A stretch of DNA of 24,610 nt from Candidatus Heimdallarchaeota archaeon. GTDB lineage: Archaea; Asgardarchaeota; Heimdallarchaeia; Heimdallarchaeales; Heimdallarchaeaceae. Below, piece by piece: positions 1 through 6,348 of the stretch. The notes beneath the pieces were generated by a model that did not search any database, was not told the DNA's origin, and worked only from the letters and a program-made list of their open reading frames with translations. Positions within the stretch are counted from its first letter, which is position 1. Every line of letters begins with the position of its first letter. The DNA is taken from NCBI GenBank assembly GCA_016839985.1, contig JAEOTG010000028.1, positions 1-24,610 of the forward strand, written 5' to 3'. The position numbers and the translations under genes are program-made.

Positions 1-607
1 CTTTGGATTACTACCTTTTGCTACCGCTAACGATTATATTACTTATGGAGATGTTCGGTCTAGTTTTAATGCAATGATGAATGCCGGAACTACTTTAATA
101 TTCAATGCAGGATTCGATATTGAATTAGAAAGATTACCTGCAGTTCTTGATGGGAGATATAATGGAGGAAGAATTGTTCCATATTACGATGGTATGACTT
201 ACCGCTATGAAGATGCTCATGGCATTTACCAAGCAATCTACGTAACTGAATATGGTCTTGCATTTGCTCAATTTGCATTATATGCTTTCTTTGGATTAAT
301 TTTCACCTATGATACTATCAACGAAGGATGTATGGAGTATCTCTCTTGGTTTACCGTTACTGCAACTCTAAATGGCGAACCACTGGAAATGACATATACA
401 CCATATAAGAATGGTAATGGTGTTGATTCCTATGGCGATCCAATATTATGGTGGTTTAACGTTGGAACTTTATTCAAACCTGGTGAACTAGAACCAGGCA
501 CATATCACTTAATCACAGAGTACTGGATGAACCCTCTAGGAGTATTTCCTGAACCAATTGTAAATCCCATTACACCTACTGATGACATCTGGTTCACTAT
601 AGTTTAG
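1..607 (+). CDS. C-terminal part of a secreted protein of unknown function (5' end cut by window edge)
   Basis: The reading frame is open from base 2 to the TAG stop at 605-607, so the gene starts upstream of the window. A Met-Met pair at base 74 could be mistaken for a start, but in-frame codons continue upstream and no ribosome site precedes it. The visible ~200 residues are rich in Tyr, Phe, Trp, Gly, Pro and Thr, with few Lys, which is typical of a folded extracellular beta-rich domain. The middle stretch (around bases 245-310) is hydrophobic and aromatic. There is no C-terminal membrane helix, unlike the other surface proteins in this window. It resembles them only in general style, and no family was recognised. 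Secretion is inferred from composition because the N-terminus is not visible. Confidence 0.6.
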   Translation, partial: FGLLPFATANDYITYGDVRSSFNAMMNAGTTLIFNAGFDIELERLPAVLDGRYNGGRIVPYYDGMTYRYEDAHGIYQAIYVTEYGLAFAQFALYAFFGLIFTYDTINEGCMEYLSWFTVTATLNGEPLEMTYTPYKNGNGVDSYGDPILWWFNVGTLFKPGELEPGTYHLITEYWMNPLGVFPEPIVNPITPTDDIWFTIV

Positions 608-620
608 AAAGCAAAATCAC

Positions 621-636
621 TTTTTCATTTTTTTTC
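621..636 (+). terminator. T-rich terminator after the first gene
   Basis: A run of thymines broken by one C lies 14 nt after the stop codon at 607. Archaeal RNA polymerase terminates at such coding-strand T tracts. No hairpin precedes it. Confidence 0.5.
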
Positions 637-676
637 TACAATAAGCAAAACAAAAATCAAATCAAAAATAAAAATT

Positions 677-683
677 AGGAGGT
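677..683 (+). promoter_or_regulatory. Shine-Dalgarno site that fixes the GTG start at 692
   Basis: AGGAGGT lies 8 nt before GTG at 692. It is a near-perfect match to the anti-Shine-Dalgarno sequence and supports GTG as the start codon. Confidence 0.8.
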
Positions 684-691
684 TAAAAAAC

Positions 692-970
692 GTGCCAAAA
701 TTTCTAGCAATACACCCTTTCCCAGAACCAGTCCCTGTTGAAGCCGCTACTCCTATAGGTCAAGGAGTTAAAGCTTTCTGTAATGCTGATGCTTACTGGG
801 TTAAGAGTTGGGCTATTCTTAATGAAAAAGGTCACATTAAACAAATTCTCTGTCAATGGGATGCTAAAAATATTGATGCTATAAAAGCTATCTTAGATAA
901 GATCCCTCAATTGCCTACTGAAGGTATTTATCCCTTAGGAATTTTCCAAGCTGAAGATTTTCGAAAGTAA
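692..970 (+). CDS. Small (92 aa) ferredoxin-like-fold protein, DUF4242-like
   Basis: The protein starts MPKFLAIHPFPEP and has no signal peptide or membrane segment. The layout (a short strand with an IHP motif, a helix, a strand around YWVKSWAI, a strand around IKQILCQWDA, and a helix IDAIKAIL) resembles the small alpha/beta proteins of the DUF4242 / SCO4226 nickel-binding type. These form dimeric alpha/beta barrels and are mostly of unknown function. That assignment is from memory of the pattern, so treat it as tentative. Two cysteines (in AFCNAD and ILCQWD) and one His could bind metal. It starts with GTG behind a strong AGGAGGT site. It stands alone between a T-rich terminator and the next gene, which has its own TATA box. 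Confidence 0.75.
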   Translation: MPKFLAIHPFPEPVPVEAATPIGQGVKAFCNADAYWVKSWAILNEKGHIKQILCQWDAKNIDAIKAILDKIPQLPTEGIYPLGIFQAEDFRK

Positions 971-1002
971 TATGTAAACAAAGGGAATCTTCTTCTTTCA
1001 CC

Positions 1003-1012
1003 TTTTTTATAT
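1003..1012 (+). promoter_or_regulatory. TATA box for the zinc-motif protein at 1032
   Basis: TTTTTTATAT is centred about 25 nt before ATG at 1032. This is the archaeal spacing between TATA box and transcription start, so the mRNA should begin at or next to the ATG (leaderless). No Shine-Dalgarno site is present, which fits. Confidence 0.5.
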
Positions 1013-1031
1013 CCACCAAGAGTTGCTTGCT

Positions 1032-1385
1032 ATGCCTGATATAACAGATGAAAAAAAGAATCTGATTAGAGTGATAGCGGGAAAATATAGCACTATTTTA
1101 TCGAAGATTCCCTTTGAGGAGGGAGTTCTAATCTATTCTAAAACTTATCAAAAACTCTACATTCAATCAGCTAGATGGAGGTTTTGTCTTCTTTGTGGAG
1201 ATATAAGATATCCAGAAGATTTCAGTAAAAATAATCATAAATGTTCTCAGCTTTCTTCTTATGATTTTCCTATTCTTGTTAAAACCTCTTGGATAAAATT
1301 GAAAGATTTCTTTCTTTCACAAAAATGTATTGAAGTACTGAGAGAAGGTGAGCAGGATATTAAAGAAAAAGAGGAGTTATTATGA
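1032..1385 (+). CDS. Small zinc-motif protein (CX2CX13HXC), paralogue of the gene at 4769
   Basis: A 117-aa soluble protein of no recognised family. It has a helical N-terminal half, then SARWRFCLLCG, a 13-residue spacer, HKC, a Pro, and a TSWIKLKDFFL block, then a Lys/Glu-rich tail. The two Cys, the His and the third Cys form a likely zinc site. The gene at 4769 has the same order with exactly the same CX2CX13HXC spacing and the same SARW and TSWI-LKDFFL blocks, so the two are paralogues. The start is ATG at 1032 rather than in-frame TTG at 1023: the resulting N-terminus (PDITDEKKN) aligns with the paralogue's PDVKDSEKT, and a TATA box lies about 25 nt upstream. Function is unknown; nucleic-acid binding is only a guess from the zinc motif. 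Confidence 0.8.
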   Translation: MPDITDEKKNLIRVIAGKYSTILSKIPFEEGVLIYSKTYQKLYIQSARWRFCLLCGDIRYPEDFSKNNHKCSQLSSYDFPILVKTSWIKLKDFFLSQKCIEVLREGEQDIKEKEELL

Positions 1386-1396
1386 AGAAAAAAAAG

Positions 1397-1420
1397 AAAA
1401 AGAAGAAGTTACTTCTTTTT
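1397..1420. terminator. Palindrome between convergent genes, possible two-way terminator
   Basis: AAAAAGAAG and CTTCTTTTT form a 9-bp inverted repeat around a 6-nt loop. It lies where the plus-strand gene (stop 1385) and the minus-strand gene (stop 1409) converge, and it overlaps the last codons of the latter. The flanking T run on one strand and A run on the other could end transcription both ways. The stem is AT-rich, so the call is weak. Confidence 0.35.
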
Positions 1421-2482
1421 TGTTACTATTCTAATTACAAGAACCATTGCCAATACAGATACAGAACTTATAGTAATGATTTCCAAAGTCCCCAAACCTG
1501 TATTTTCTTCTACTAGAGGTCCTTCAAGCGAACCAATTGAAGGATCATAAATAACTTCATCATCAAAGTGTTCAAAACTCAGATATGTTTGTACTGATCC
1601 ATCACCTAATGTAGAATATGATGCATTAACAGTTTTGTATTCATATTGATTAGAGATGTTGTATTTAGCTTGGTTTGCATAGGCAAAGAATGCTTGGTAT
1701 TGTTCAGTGCCAATGATAAACTGTTCTTTGACTTGTGCATTATTCTGAACTTTAATCTCGCTACCAGTAGTATTTTGATTTTTGTTAATAACTAATCCAT
1801 TTGTATCATTAAGCCTGTAGGAATTTGTTGTTGGTATAATATCAAAGCGTAAAGCTAAATTTGTGTCATTTCTTTGCCAAGGCCAGTTATTCATGACTAC
1901 ATCAAATTTCATTTCTGCACCACCAATGATTTCATAACCATCAATTGATTGGTCAGTTAGGTACATATGAACAACTATTTTCATTTCAAAATCAGTATAA
2001 TGAGGATCATTAATACTATCAGATACATATTCGAAATGAACAGCTGAAACTTCCTTCTGTTCTTCTGTTATATCAATATATTCTACATCAAATCCACTAA
2101 AATTCCATCGTACTGATGAAAGAGAAAACACATTTGAATAAATTGGCATAGGTGGTGTTGTATCTTTCCATATACCTGTTTCATCATACTGGAATACTCC
2201 ATCTTCATTATAATCCATATATTCTGTTAAAGACTTAAACATTATATTAAATGAAAAAGCGCTTTCAAAGGCAAAAGCACTTTCAGTCAGGAATTGAAAT
2301 TTTGGAACACTCCCACCTGCTTTTGCAACAAATTCCAAATCATAATACTTGAAAGTTACTTGGTTGCTATTTTCTTCATAGAAGAAATCTTGGTCATCTG
2401 CATTTACTTGTGTTAAAACAAGTAACATTAAGAACATTGATCCTATTGTTAGTTTTAATATTCGTTTGTTCATTTTTATCAA
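1409..2482 (-). CDS. Membrane-anchored surface protein with an EF-hand-type calcium loop
   Basis: A 357-aa protein with an N-terminal signal peptide (about residues 5-28, hydrophobic core LTIGSMFLMLLVLTQV, cut near NADD), a long beta-rich ectodomain with several NxT/NxS sequons, and a C-terminal membrane helix (about 332-353) ending in Lys-Lys-Lys. The ectodomain therefore faces outside. Residues 90-101 (DYNEDGVFQYDE) match the 12-residue EF-hand loop, with acidic or Asn ligands at positions 1, 3 and 5, Gly at 6, a hydrophobic residue at 8 and Glu at 12. No family was recognised. The start is TTG at 2482, supported by GAGG 8 nt upstream; an ATG three codons later is the alternative. A TATA-like TTTAAATA at 2539-2546 (minus) could drive it. 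Convergent with the zinc-motif gene. Confidence 0.8.
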   Translation of the reverse strand: MIKMNKRILKLTIGSMFLMLLVLTQVNADDQDFFYEENSNQVTFKYYDLEFVAKAGGSVPKFQFLTESAFAFESAFSFNIMFKSLTEYMDYNEDGVFQYDETGIWKDTTPPMPIYSNVFSLSSVRWNFSGFDVEYIDITEEQKEVSAVHFEYVSDSINDPHYTDFEMKIVVHMYLTDQSIDGYEIIGGAEMKFDVVMNNWPWQRNDTNLALRFDIIPTTNSYRLNDTNGLVINKNQNTTGSEIKVQNNAQVKEQFIIGTEQYQAFFAYANQAKYNISNQYEYKTVNASYSTLGDGSVQTYLSFEHFDDEVIYDPSIGSLEGPLVEENTGLGTLEIITISSVSVLAMVLVIRIVTKKK

Positions 2483-2490
2483 GTTCTTTT

Positions 2491-2494
2491 CCTC
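2491..2494 (-). promoter_or_regulatory. Shine-Dalgarno site supporting the TTG start at 2482
   Basis: On the minus strand GAGG lies 8 nt before TTG and 17 nt before the alternative ATG, so spacing favours the TTG. Confidence 0.45.
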
Positions 2495-2618
2495 ATCCCT
2501 TTTTGAATAGGTTATTATTTACCAAACCAAAGCAATCTTATTTAAAAAAACAAAGTAATTCCAAAGTTGATTAACAACAAATAATAGTTGTAAAAAAAAC
2601 TATAGAGAATAAAGAATA

Positions 2619-3884
2619 TCAACCATAAATAGAAGTGTCTGCAATGGTCTCAGGATAGTCTTCATCATCTAAATCTTTTGATTTGGTGCTTTGTTTGGGT
2701 CTAGGAGATCTTGTATATCTTGTTCTGTCTTCAGTCCTTTCTCTTTGACTTAAATAGTATCTTCTTATTTCTTTGTTCATAAAAAGTTCTATTCTTCGTA
2801 TCATATTCATCTCTTCACTTTCTACCAATGAAATTGCTCTTCCAGCTTTTTCCATCCTAGATGTTCGTCCAATTCTGTGGACGTATGTTTCAACGTTACC
2901 TACAGGTAAATCATAGTTGAAGATGTGAGATACTATGGGTATATCTAATCCTCTCGCAGCTACATTAGTAGCTATTAAACAATTTATTTTTCCCTTTCTG
3001 AATTCTTGCATGACTAATTCTCTTTTATGTTGAGTCATATCTCCTTGTAATGTATCAACTCTTAATGTGAATCTTTTATCTTTTATGAGTCTTTTTCTCA
3101 AATTATCAGCCCATCTTTTTGTATTCACAAAAATGATGCACGACTTAGGCTTTTCTCTAAAGAGAATATCGATGAATTTATTGTATTTATATTTGGGATT
3201 AGTTACTTCATAGTAATATTGTATACATGCAGCAACTGTAAGATCATCACGACTAACGTTTATTTCTAATAAATCCTCAGTCCAGCTATAATCATAAGCA
3301 ATACTCTTTACTTCTTCAAGCATTGTTGCAGAAAATAAAAGAAGTCTTGGATAGATATCCTTCATCGCTTCAAATAGAATATAATCAACATCTGGAAGAA
3401 ATCCCATATCTAGCATTCTATCTGCTTCATCCAAAACAACAAATTGTACATTCTTAAAAGAGATAACTTTTCGTTTAAATAAATCTATCAGTCTTCCTGG
3501 AGTAGCTATTATTATTTGAGCACCAGAGCGAATCGCTCTTATTTGTCTATCGATAGAAACTCCACCATAAACTTCGACTGCTTTTAAATGCCTGTACTTT
3601 ACTAATTCAGTTATAACACTATAGACCTGTTTACATAATTCTCTAGTCGGAACTAAAATAACAGCTTGTACATTCCTATGAGATGGATTAAGTTCTTCAG
3701 CTATAGGAATAGCAAAAGCTAAAGTTTTACCTGTACCAGTCTTAGCTTGTGCCATTATATGTTGTTTCTCTCCCTCAAGAATTTTTGGAATTGCTTTTTC
3801 TTGTATATCAGTGGGTGTATGTATTCCCATGTCGTTTAAAGCACGCTTAATTTCGTTTTTAATTTTATAATCTTCAAATTTCAT
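2619..3884 (-). CDS. DEAD-box ATP-dependent RNA helicase
   Basis: A 421-aa cytoplasmic RNA helicase of superfamily 2 that unwinds RNA or remodels RNA-protein complexes using ATP. All core motifs are visible: the Q motif (F-x-DYKI then TPTDIQ), motif I AKTGTGKT (about 47-54), Ia PTREL, Ib TPGR, motif II DEAD (152-155), motif III SAT (185-187), IV IIFVNT, V ARGLD (310-314) and VI HRIGRTSR (336-343). The ~45-residue tail is charged, with Arg/Pro/Lys then Asp/Glu-rich parts, and may add RNA or protein contacts. The start is ATG at 3884 (MKFEDYKI), where family members begin. An in-frame TTG ten codons upstream (3914) would add an unconserved MIQNKIQLIQ and has no ribosome site. Not in an operon with either neighbour as far as can be seen. 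Confidence 0.93.
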   Translation of the reverse strand: MKFEDYKIKNEIKRALNDMGIHTPTDIQEKAIPKILEGEKQHIMAQAKTGTGKTLAFAIPIAEELNPSHRNVQAVILVPTRELCKQVYSVITELVKYRHLKAVEVYGGVSIDRQIRAIRSGAQIIIATPGRLIDLFKRKVISFKNVQFVVLDEADRMLDMGFLPDVDYILFEAMKDIYPRLLLFSATMLEEVKSIAYDYSWTEDLLEINVSRDDLTVAACIQYYYEVTNPKYKYNKFIDILFREKPKSCIIFVNTKRWADNLRKRLIKDKRFTLRVDTLQGDMTQHKRELVMQEFRKGKINCLIATNVAARGLDIPIVSHIFNYDLPVGNVETYVHRIGRTSRMEKAGRAISLVESEEMNMIRRIELFMNKEIRRYYLSQRERTEDRTRYTRSPRPKQSTKSKDLDDEDYPETIADTSIYG

Positions 3885-4079
3885 TTGTATCAGTTGTATT
3901 TTGTTTTGTATCAAAACCTTGTATTATTGTAACTAAAGTAATTATTAGCAATCAATATCCTAGTTTTTTAAAGTGTTGAAAAAAATCGAATTATGTGTTT
4001 TACTATTTTCTAATCTTCCTCAACTCTGAAATAATTTAATTCTGAAGACTTTAAAAGGCTTTGTTATTACAACAGAAAC

Positions 4080-4118
4080 AAAAAAAAGAAAAAAAAAGAA
4101 AAAAAGATGAATAAAAAA
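4080..4118 (-). terminator. T-rich terminator of the tiny gene pair
   Basis: On the minus strand, a few bases after the stop at 4122, there are long thymine runs broken by single C, A or G bases (A-rich on the plus strand). This fits an archaeal T-tract terminator for the 66-aa/53-aa transcript. Confidence 0.55.
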
Positions 4119-4121
4119 GGA

Positions 4122-4283
4122 TTAAGCAAAAACCCTAACGAAGTATAAAGCTGGAAGTACTGAAGCCATGCTTATAAAGGCTACATAAGCAACTAATCCT
4201 ATTCCTAATTGTATGAATCTCATTAGATACACAGATCTAAGTTCAACATTTTTCCACAATTTACGTAGATTTAACCTATTCAT
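4122..4283 (-). CDS. 53-aa membrane protein, translationally coupled to the 66-aa gene
   Basis: A very short gene that is easy to overlook. It starts with ATG at 4283, which overlaps the last 8 nt of the upstream gene (ATGAATAG), and it stops with TAA at 4122-4124. AAGGAGGTGAT, an almost perfect Shine-Dalgarno site, lies with its GGAGG core 9 nt before the ATG and inside the upstream coding region, which strongly supports real, coupled translation. The protein starts MNRLNLRKLWKNVELR, so it has a basic cytoplasmic end, followed by about 30 mostly hydrophobic residues (24-53; LGIGLVAYVAFISMASVLP). These would make one long helix or a hairpin. No family was recognised. With its partner it may form a small membrane complex; that is inference. 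Confidence 0.75.
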   Translation of the reverse strand: MNRLNLRKLWKNVELRSVYLMRFIQLGIGLVAYVAFISMASVLPALYFVRVFA

Positions 4284-4476
4284 CCTCAATCACCTCCTTG
4301 GATTTCTTGAATCTAAATTTGGACTTGATTTTTGCAATCTTATCATAACGAATTTGAATATAGTCAGGATTTGATAGATTATTTTTCTTGACTAATTCCT
4401 CCTTTAGAAATTGGAAACATTCATCCAATATTTTTGAGGAGTTTCGTTGTCTCATCAAGCTGTTCAAGTTTTTCAT
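4276..4476 (-). CDS. 66-aa charged protein of unknown function
   Basis: A small, soluble, Lys/Glu-rich protein that starts MKNLNSLMRQRNSSK and ends with an acidic EVIEDE. The N-terminal half should be helical (KILDECFQFLKEEL), and the middle has a basic stretch (KIAKIKSKFRFKK). It has no membrane segment and no recognised motif; the basic stretch could bind nucleic acid or lipid head groups, which is a guess. ATG at 4476 lies 27 nt downstream of the centre of a minus-strand TATA box (TTTATATAA, 4499-4507), so the mRNA is probably leaderless. Its 3' end overlaps the 53-aa membrane protein gene and holds that gene's ribosome site, so the two are a coupled pair. It is transcribed divergently from the zinc-motif gene at 4769. 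Confidence 0.7.
   Translation of the reverse strand: MKNLNSLMRQRNSSKILDECFQFLKEELVKKNNLSNPDYIQIRYDKIAKIKSKFRFKKSKEVIEDE
4289..4299 (-). promoter_or_regulatory. Strong Shine-Dalgarno site for the 53-aa membrane protein
   Basis: AAGGAGGTGAT on the minus strand, placed at the right distance before ATG at 4283. It is one of the best ribosome sites in the window and is the main evidence for the tiny gene. Confidence 0.8.
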
Positions 4477-4498
4477 ATGTGTTTATAATGATGACATA

Positions 4499-4507
4499 TT
4501 ATATAAA
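4499..4507 (-). promoter_or_regulatory. TATA box for the 66-aa/53-aa pair
   Basis: On the minus strand TTTATATAA is centred 27 nt upstream of ATG at 4476, the expected spacing for a leaderless archaeal transcript. Confidence 0.6.
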
Positions 4508-4516
4508 TAAATCTAT

Positions 4517-4749
4517 GATTACATATATGTCCCCTATTTGATTACATAAAATTTATTAATGATTTTAGTTTTTCTTCGGGTATTATCTAAAATATTAAAG
4601 TATAAGTGAGTTTAAACAAAGGGAAAATATAAATTAAAGAAGAGGTAAAAATTGCCCATATATGTAATAAAAACGATTACAAAAACAATCAATAAGTCAT
4701 TTTTGCCAAAAGGGACATATATAAATAGTATGTCTTATATGTGATTACA
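4517..4749. promoter_or_regulatory. Divergent control region with four GATTACA heptamers and inverted GGGACATATAT motifs
   Basis: This gene-free region of 292 nt (4477-4768) separates two divergent genes. GATTACA occurs at 4517-4523, 4540-4546, 4675-4681 and 4743-4749, all on the plus strand; its core also occurs inverted (TGTAAT, 4663-4668). ATTACATATAT at 4518-4528 is exactly complementary to ATATATGTAAT at 4658-4668. ATATATGTCCC at 4523-4533 is exactly complementary to GGGACATATAT at 4712-4722, so the same 11-mer points toward each gene. ACATATATGT at 4521-4530 is itself a palindrome. The right-hand 11-mer runs into the TATA box of the 4769 gene. This looks like operator sites for a shared regulator; the regulator is unknown. 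Confidence 0.5.
4717..4727 (+). promoter_or_regulatory. TATA box for the zinc-motif gene at 4769
   Basis: ATATATAAATA overlaps the right copy of the GGGACATATAT motif. Transcription should start near 4750, leaving about 20 nt of leader before GTG at 4769. Confidence 0.55.
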
Positions 4750-4768
4750 AGAACAAATAGTTGTAGAG

Positions 4769-5239
4769 GTGAATCTTATACCTGATGTAAAGGACTCAGA
4801 AAAAACTCAAATCCGTTCTCGTGCAAGACGTTTTGCCTTGGACTTACTTGACGCGTCTTTAGGGGAAGGTTTGGAGTTATATAATGAAGTAATTGAAGAT
4901 GCTGTATTGGATAATAAAACAGAAGAGTACAAAGGTGGCTTGTATAAAAGATCCGCTCGTTGGAAAATCTGTTTAAAATGTGGAATAATTGCAGACAAGG
5001 AAGAATTAAAAGAAGAGACACATAAATGTGCATCAGGTTTTGGTAAATTACCAGTGATTATTCCCACAAGCTGGATTGTACTGAAGGATTTTTTCCTTAC
5101 TAATAGATATGTTCAAGCTCTACAGAAATTAGGAGTTGAACCTATTCCTGCTCGCAAAGCTCCTATACGTGTACCTATTGAAGAAGAAGCTGAAATTGTT
5201 GCGGAAGAACCCGCTGAAGTACCAGACACAGTAAATTGA
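4769..5239 (+). CDS. Zinc-motif protein (CX2CX13HXC), paralogue of the gene at 1032
   Basis: A 156-aa soluble protein of unknown family. It has a helical N-terminal part, then SARWKICLKCG, a 13-residue spacer, HKC, and PTSWIVLKDFFL, so the likely zinc ligands (Cys, Cys, His, Cys) have the same spacing as in the paralogue at 1032. It differs by about 11 extra residues before SARW and by a C-terminal tail of about 35 residues rich in Pro, Ala, Val and Glu. That tail looks disordered and acidic. GTG at 4769 is the only sensible start: its frame is closed by TGA at 4742, and GAGGTG overlaps the start codon. Its own TATA box lies within a repeat-rich divergent control region. It ends 8 nt before the convergent nuclease gene's stop. 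No biochemical role can be assigned. Confidence 0.8.
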   Translation: MNLIPDVKDSEKTQIRSRARRFALDLLDASLGEGLELYNEVIEDAVLDNKTEEYKGGLYKRSARWKICLKCGIIADKEELKEETHKCASGFGKLPVIIPTSWIVLKDFFLTNRYVQALQKLGVEPIPARKAPIRVPIEEEAEIVAEEPAEVPDTVN

Positions 5240-5246
5240 GTATTAG

Positions 5247-5957
5247 CTACAGTTTTATTTTTTCAAACAATAATTCCTTATTTTTCTCAATAAACTTCAA
5301 ACCAAATCCAGGGAGTATAGAAATAGGCCCTTCTATCCCTTTTGGAGTTCCTGTTTTTGTGTAAAGTATATTAGTATTTTTTATAGCATTAAGAACTTCA
5401 TACGGAGTCTTGAATTCTTCAATAAGTGTCTTAGCTTTCTTAGGTCCCGTATCTAATAATCCCTCAACAATGAAGACTCTTCTTTCTTCAATAGACATAC
5501 CTTTAGGAGCTCTTCTAGAAAGAACAGGTTTTATGTCTTCAATTTGTTCTCTGTAAGCAATCCTTTCAATAACTATTATAGTATCATCTATGTTTCTTGT
5601 TGGAATAACTGCAACTCCTAGCTTATATGCGATGTATGCAAGAGCGCCATAAATAGAAGAAAGATTCATTCCTGTATCCTCTAAAGCGATGTAATCAAGT
5701 CCTTCTAAGATAAGTACAGGATTTGGATAAGTATCAATCAGAAGTAAAAGCTGCTCAAACAATCTACCATCAATAATAGAAGAAATAAAATCAGAACCAG
5801 TTTTCCTTTCAATAGCAACATCTTCTGAAATGATGATATCAGCCACTTCAAGGTTTTTAGTCTCATAACCAATTTTATCAGATTTCTTATCAAGGCTTTT
5901 GATTAATTTTCTCTCCCTGTGATCAATTATTATTTGTAATTTAGTATTTGAGTTCAT
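5247..5957 (-). CDS. xpf: XPF/ERCC4-type structure-specific endonuclease, short form
   Basis: A 236-aa nuclease of the XPF/MUS81 family that cuts branched DNA such as 3' flaps and forks during repair and recombination. The catalytic core is visible: D12-H-R14-E15, D40 (in VAD), and the hallmark ERKTGSD at residues 50-56. Together these make the ERKx3D nuclease site that binds the metal. The C-terminal third (about 155-236) holds two helix-hairpin-helix elements (around LLDTGPKKAKTLIEEF and ILPGFGLKFIEKN) that bind DNA and form the dimer. There is no SF2 helicase domain, so this is the short form known in Crenarchaeota and other archaea rather than euryarchaeal Hef; those short forms usually work with PCNA. 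No clear PIP box was seen at the C-terminus. Convergent with the zinc-motif gene. Confidence 0.9.
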   Translation of the reverse strand: MNSNTKLQIIIDHRERKLIKSLDKKSDKIGYETKNLEVADIIISEDVAIERKTGSDFISSIIDGRLFEQLLLLIDTYPNPVLILEGLDYIALEDTGMNLSSIYGALAYIAYKLGVAVIPTRNIDDTIIVIERIAYREQIEDIKPVLSRRAPKGMSIEERRVFIVEGLLDTGPKKAKTLIEEFKTPYEVLNAIKNTNILYTKTGTPKGIEGPISILPGFGLKFIEKNKELLFEKIKL

Positions 5958-6037
5958 ACTTTACAACTCGAAAGCTAAAATTGTAATTCAACTAACTTTC
6001 TTCTTTATCATTTTAATAATTCTTGTATATTAGTTAA

Positions 6038-6301
6038 CTAACCACTATATTCAATTCCTAGCTTATCTGCTAGCTCAAAATTGGATGGTTCAACGAGAAT
6101 TGAATCATCATCAAAGATTATTGTAGGAACTTTTGTTTTACCATCATTAAGTTCTTTCGTCTTTTCTTTTGCTTTTTCATCGAAATCAATATCAATCCAT
6201 TTGTAAGGTATGTTATGATTATCTAAGAATTTCTTAGATCTTTTACAATCTCCACACCATTCTGTTCCATAAATAACTTTGATAGAGACCATTTGGTTCA
6301 T
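6038..6301 (-). CDS. Glutaredoxin-like thiol-disulfide oxidoreductase
   Basis: An 87-aa single-domain protein with the thioredoxin fold, likely a cytoplasmic disulfide reductase. The motif WCGDC (Cys 16 and Cys 19) sits at the end of the first strand, KVPTI gives the cis-proline loop, and the length fits the glutaredoxin/NrdH group. CGDC differs from the classical CPYC, so the electron donor (thioredoxin reductase, glutathione or another thiol) cannot be told. Two starts are possible: ATG at 6301 or ATG at 6292 (MVSIK). A minus-strand TATA box (TTTAAATA, 6316-6323) is centred about 27 nt before 6292, which favours a leaderless start there and a protein of 84 aa. No operon link with its neighbours is evident. 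Confidence 0.88.
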   Translation of the reverse strand: MNQMVSIKVIYGTEWCGDCKRSKKFLDNHNIPYKWIDIDFDEKAKEKTKELNDGKTKVPTIIFDDDSILVEPSNFELADKLGIEYSG

Positions 6302-6315
6302 GAAAAACTAGCATA

Positions 6316-6323
6316 TATTTAAA
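6316..6323 (-). promoter_or_regulatory. TATA box of the glutaredoxin gene
   Basis: On the minus strand TTTAAATA (followed by TATG) is centred about 27 nt from ATG 6292 and 18 nt from ATG 6301. The first distance is the normal one for leaderless archaeal messages. Confidence 0.5.
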
Positions 6324-6348
6324 TTCTATTGTTCTTCTTGCTGCACTA

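Noticed and set aside
3885..3914. Upstream TTG start for the DEAD-box helicase
   Set aside because: It adds ten unconserved residues with no ribosome site, while ATG 3884 gives the usual family N-terminus.
4517..4749. CRISPR-like or integration-site reading of the GATTACA repeats
   Set aside because: Repeats are only 7-11 nt, spacing is irregular and there are no cas or integrase genes; promoter operators explain them better.
4776..5067. Two minus-strand reading frames of 85 and 86 codons across the 4769 gene
   Set aside because: They are shadows of a well-supported plus-strand gene with a paralogue; their translations have no domain features and no ribosome site or TATA box.
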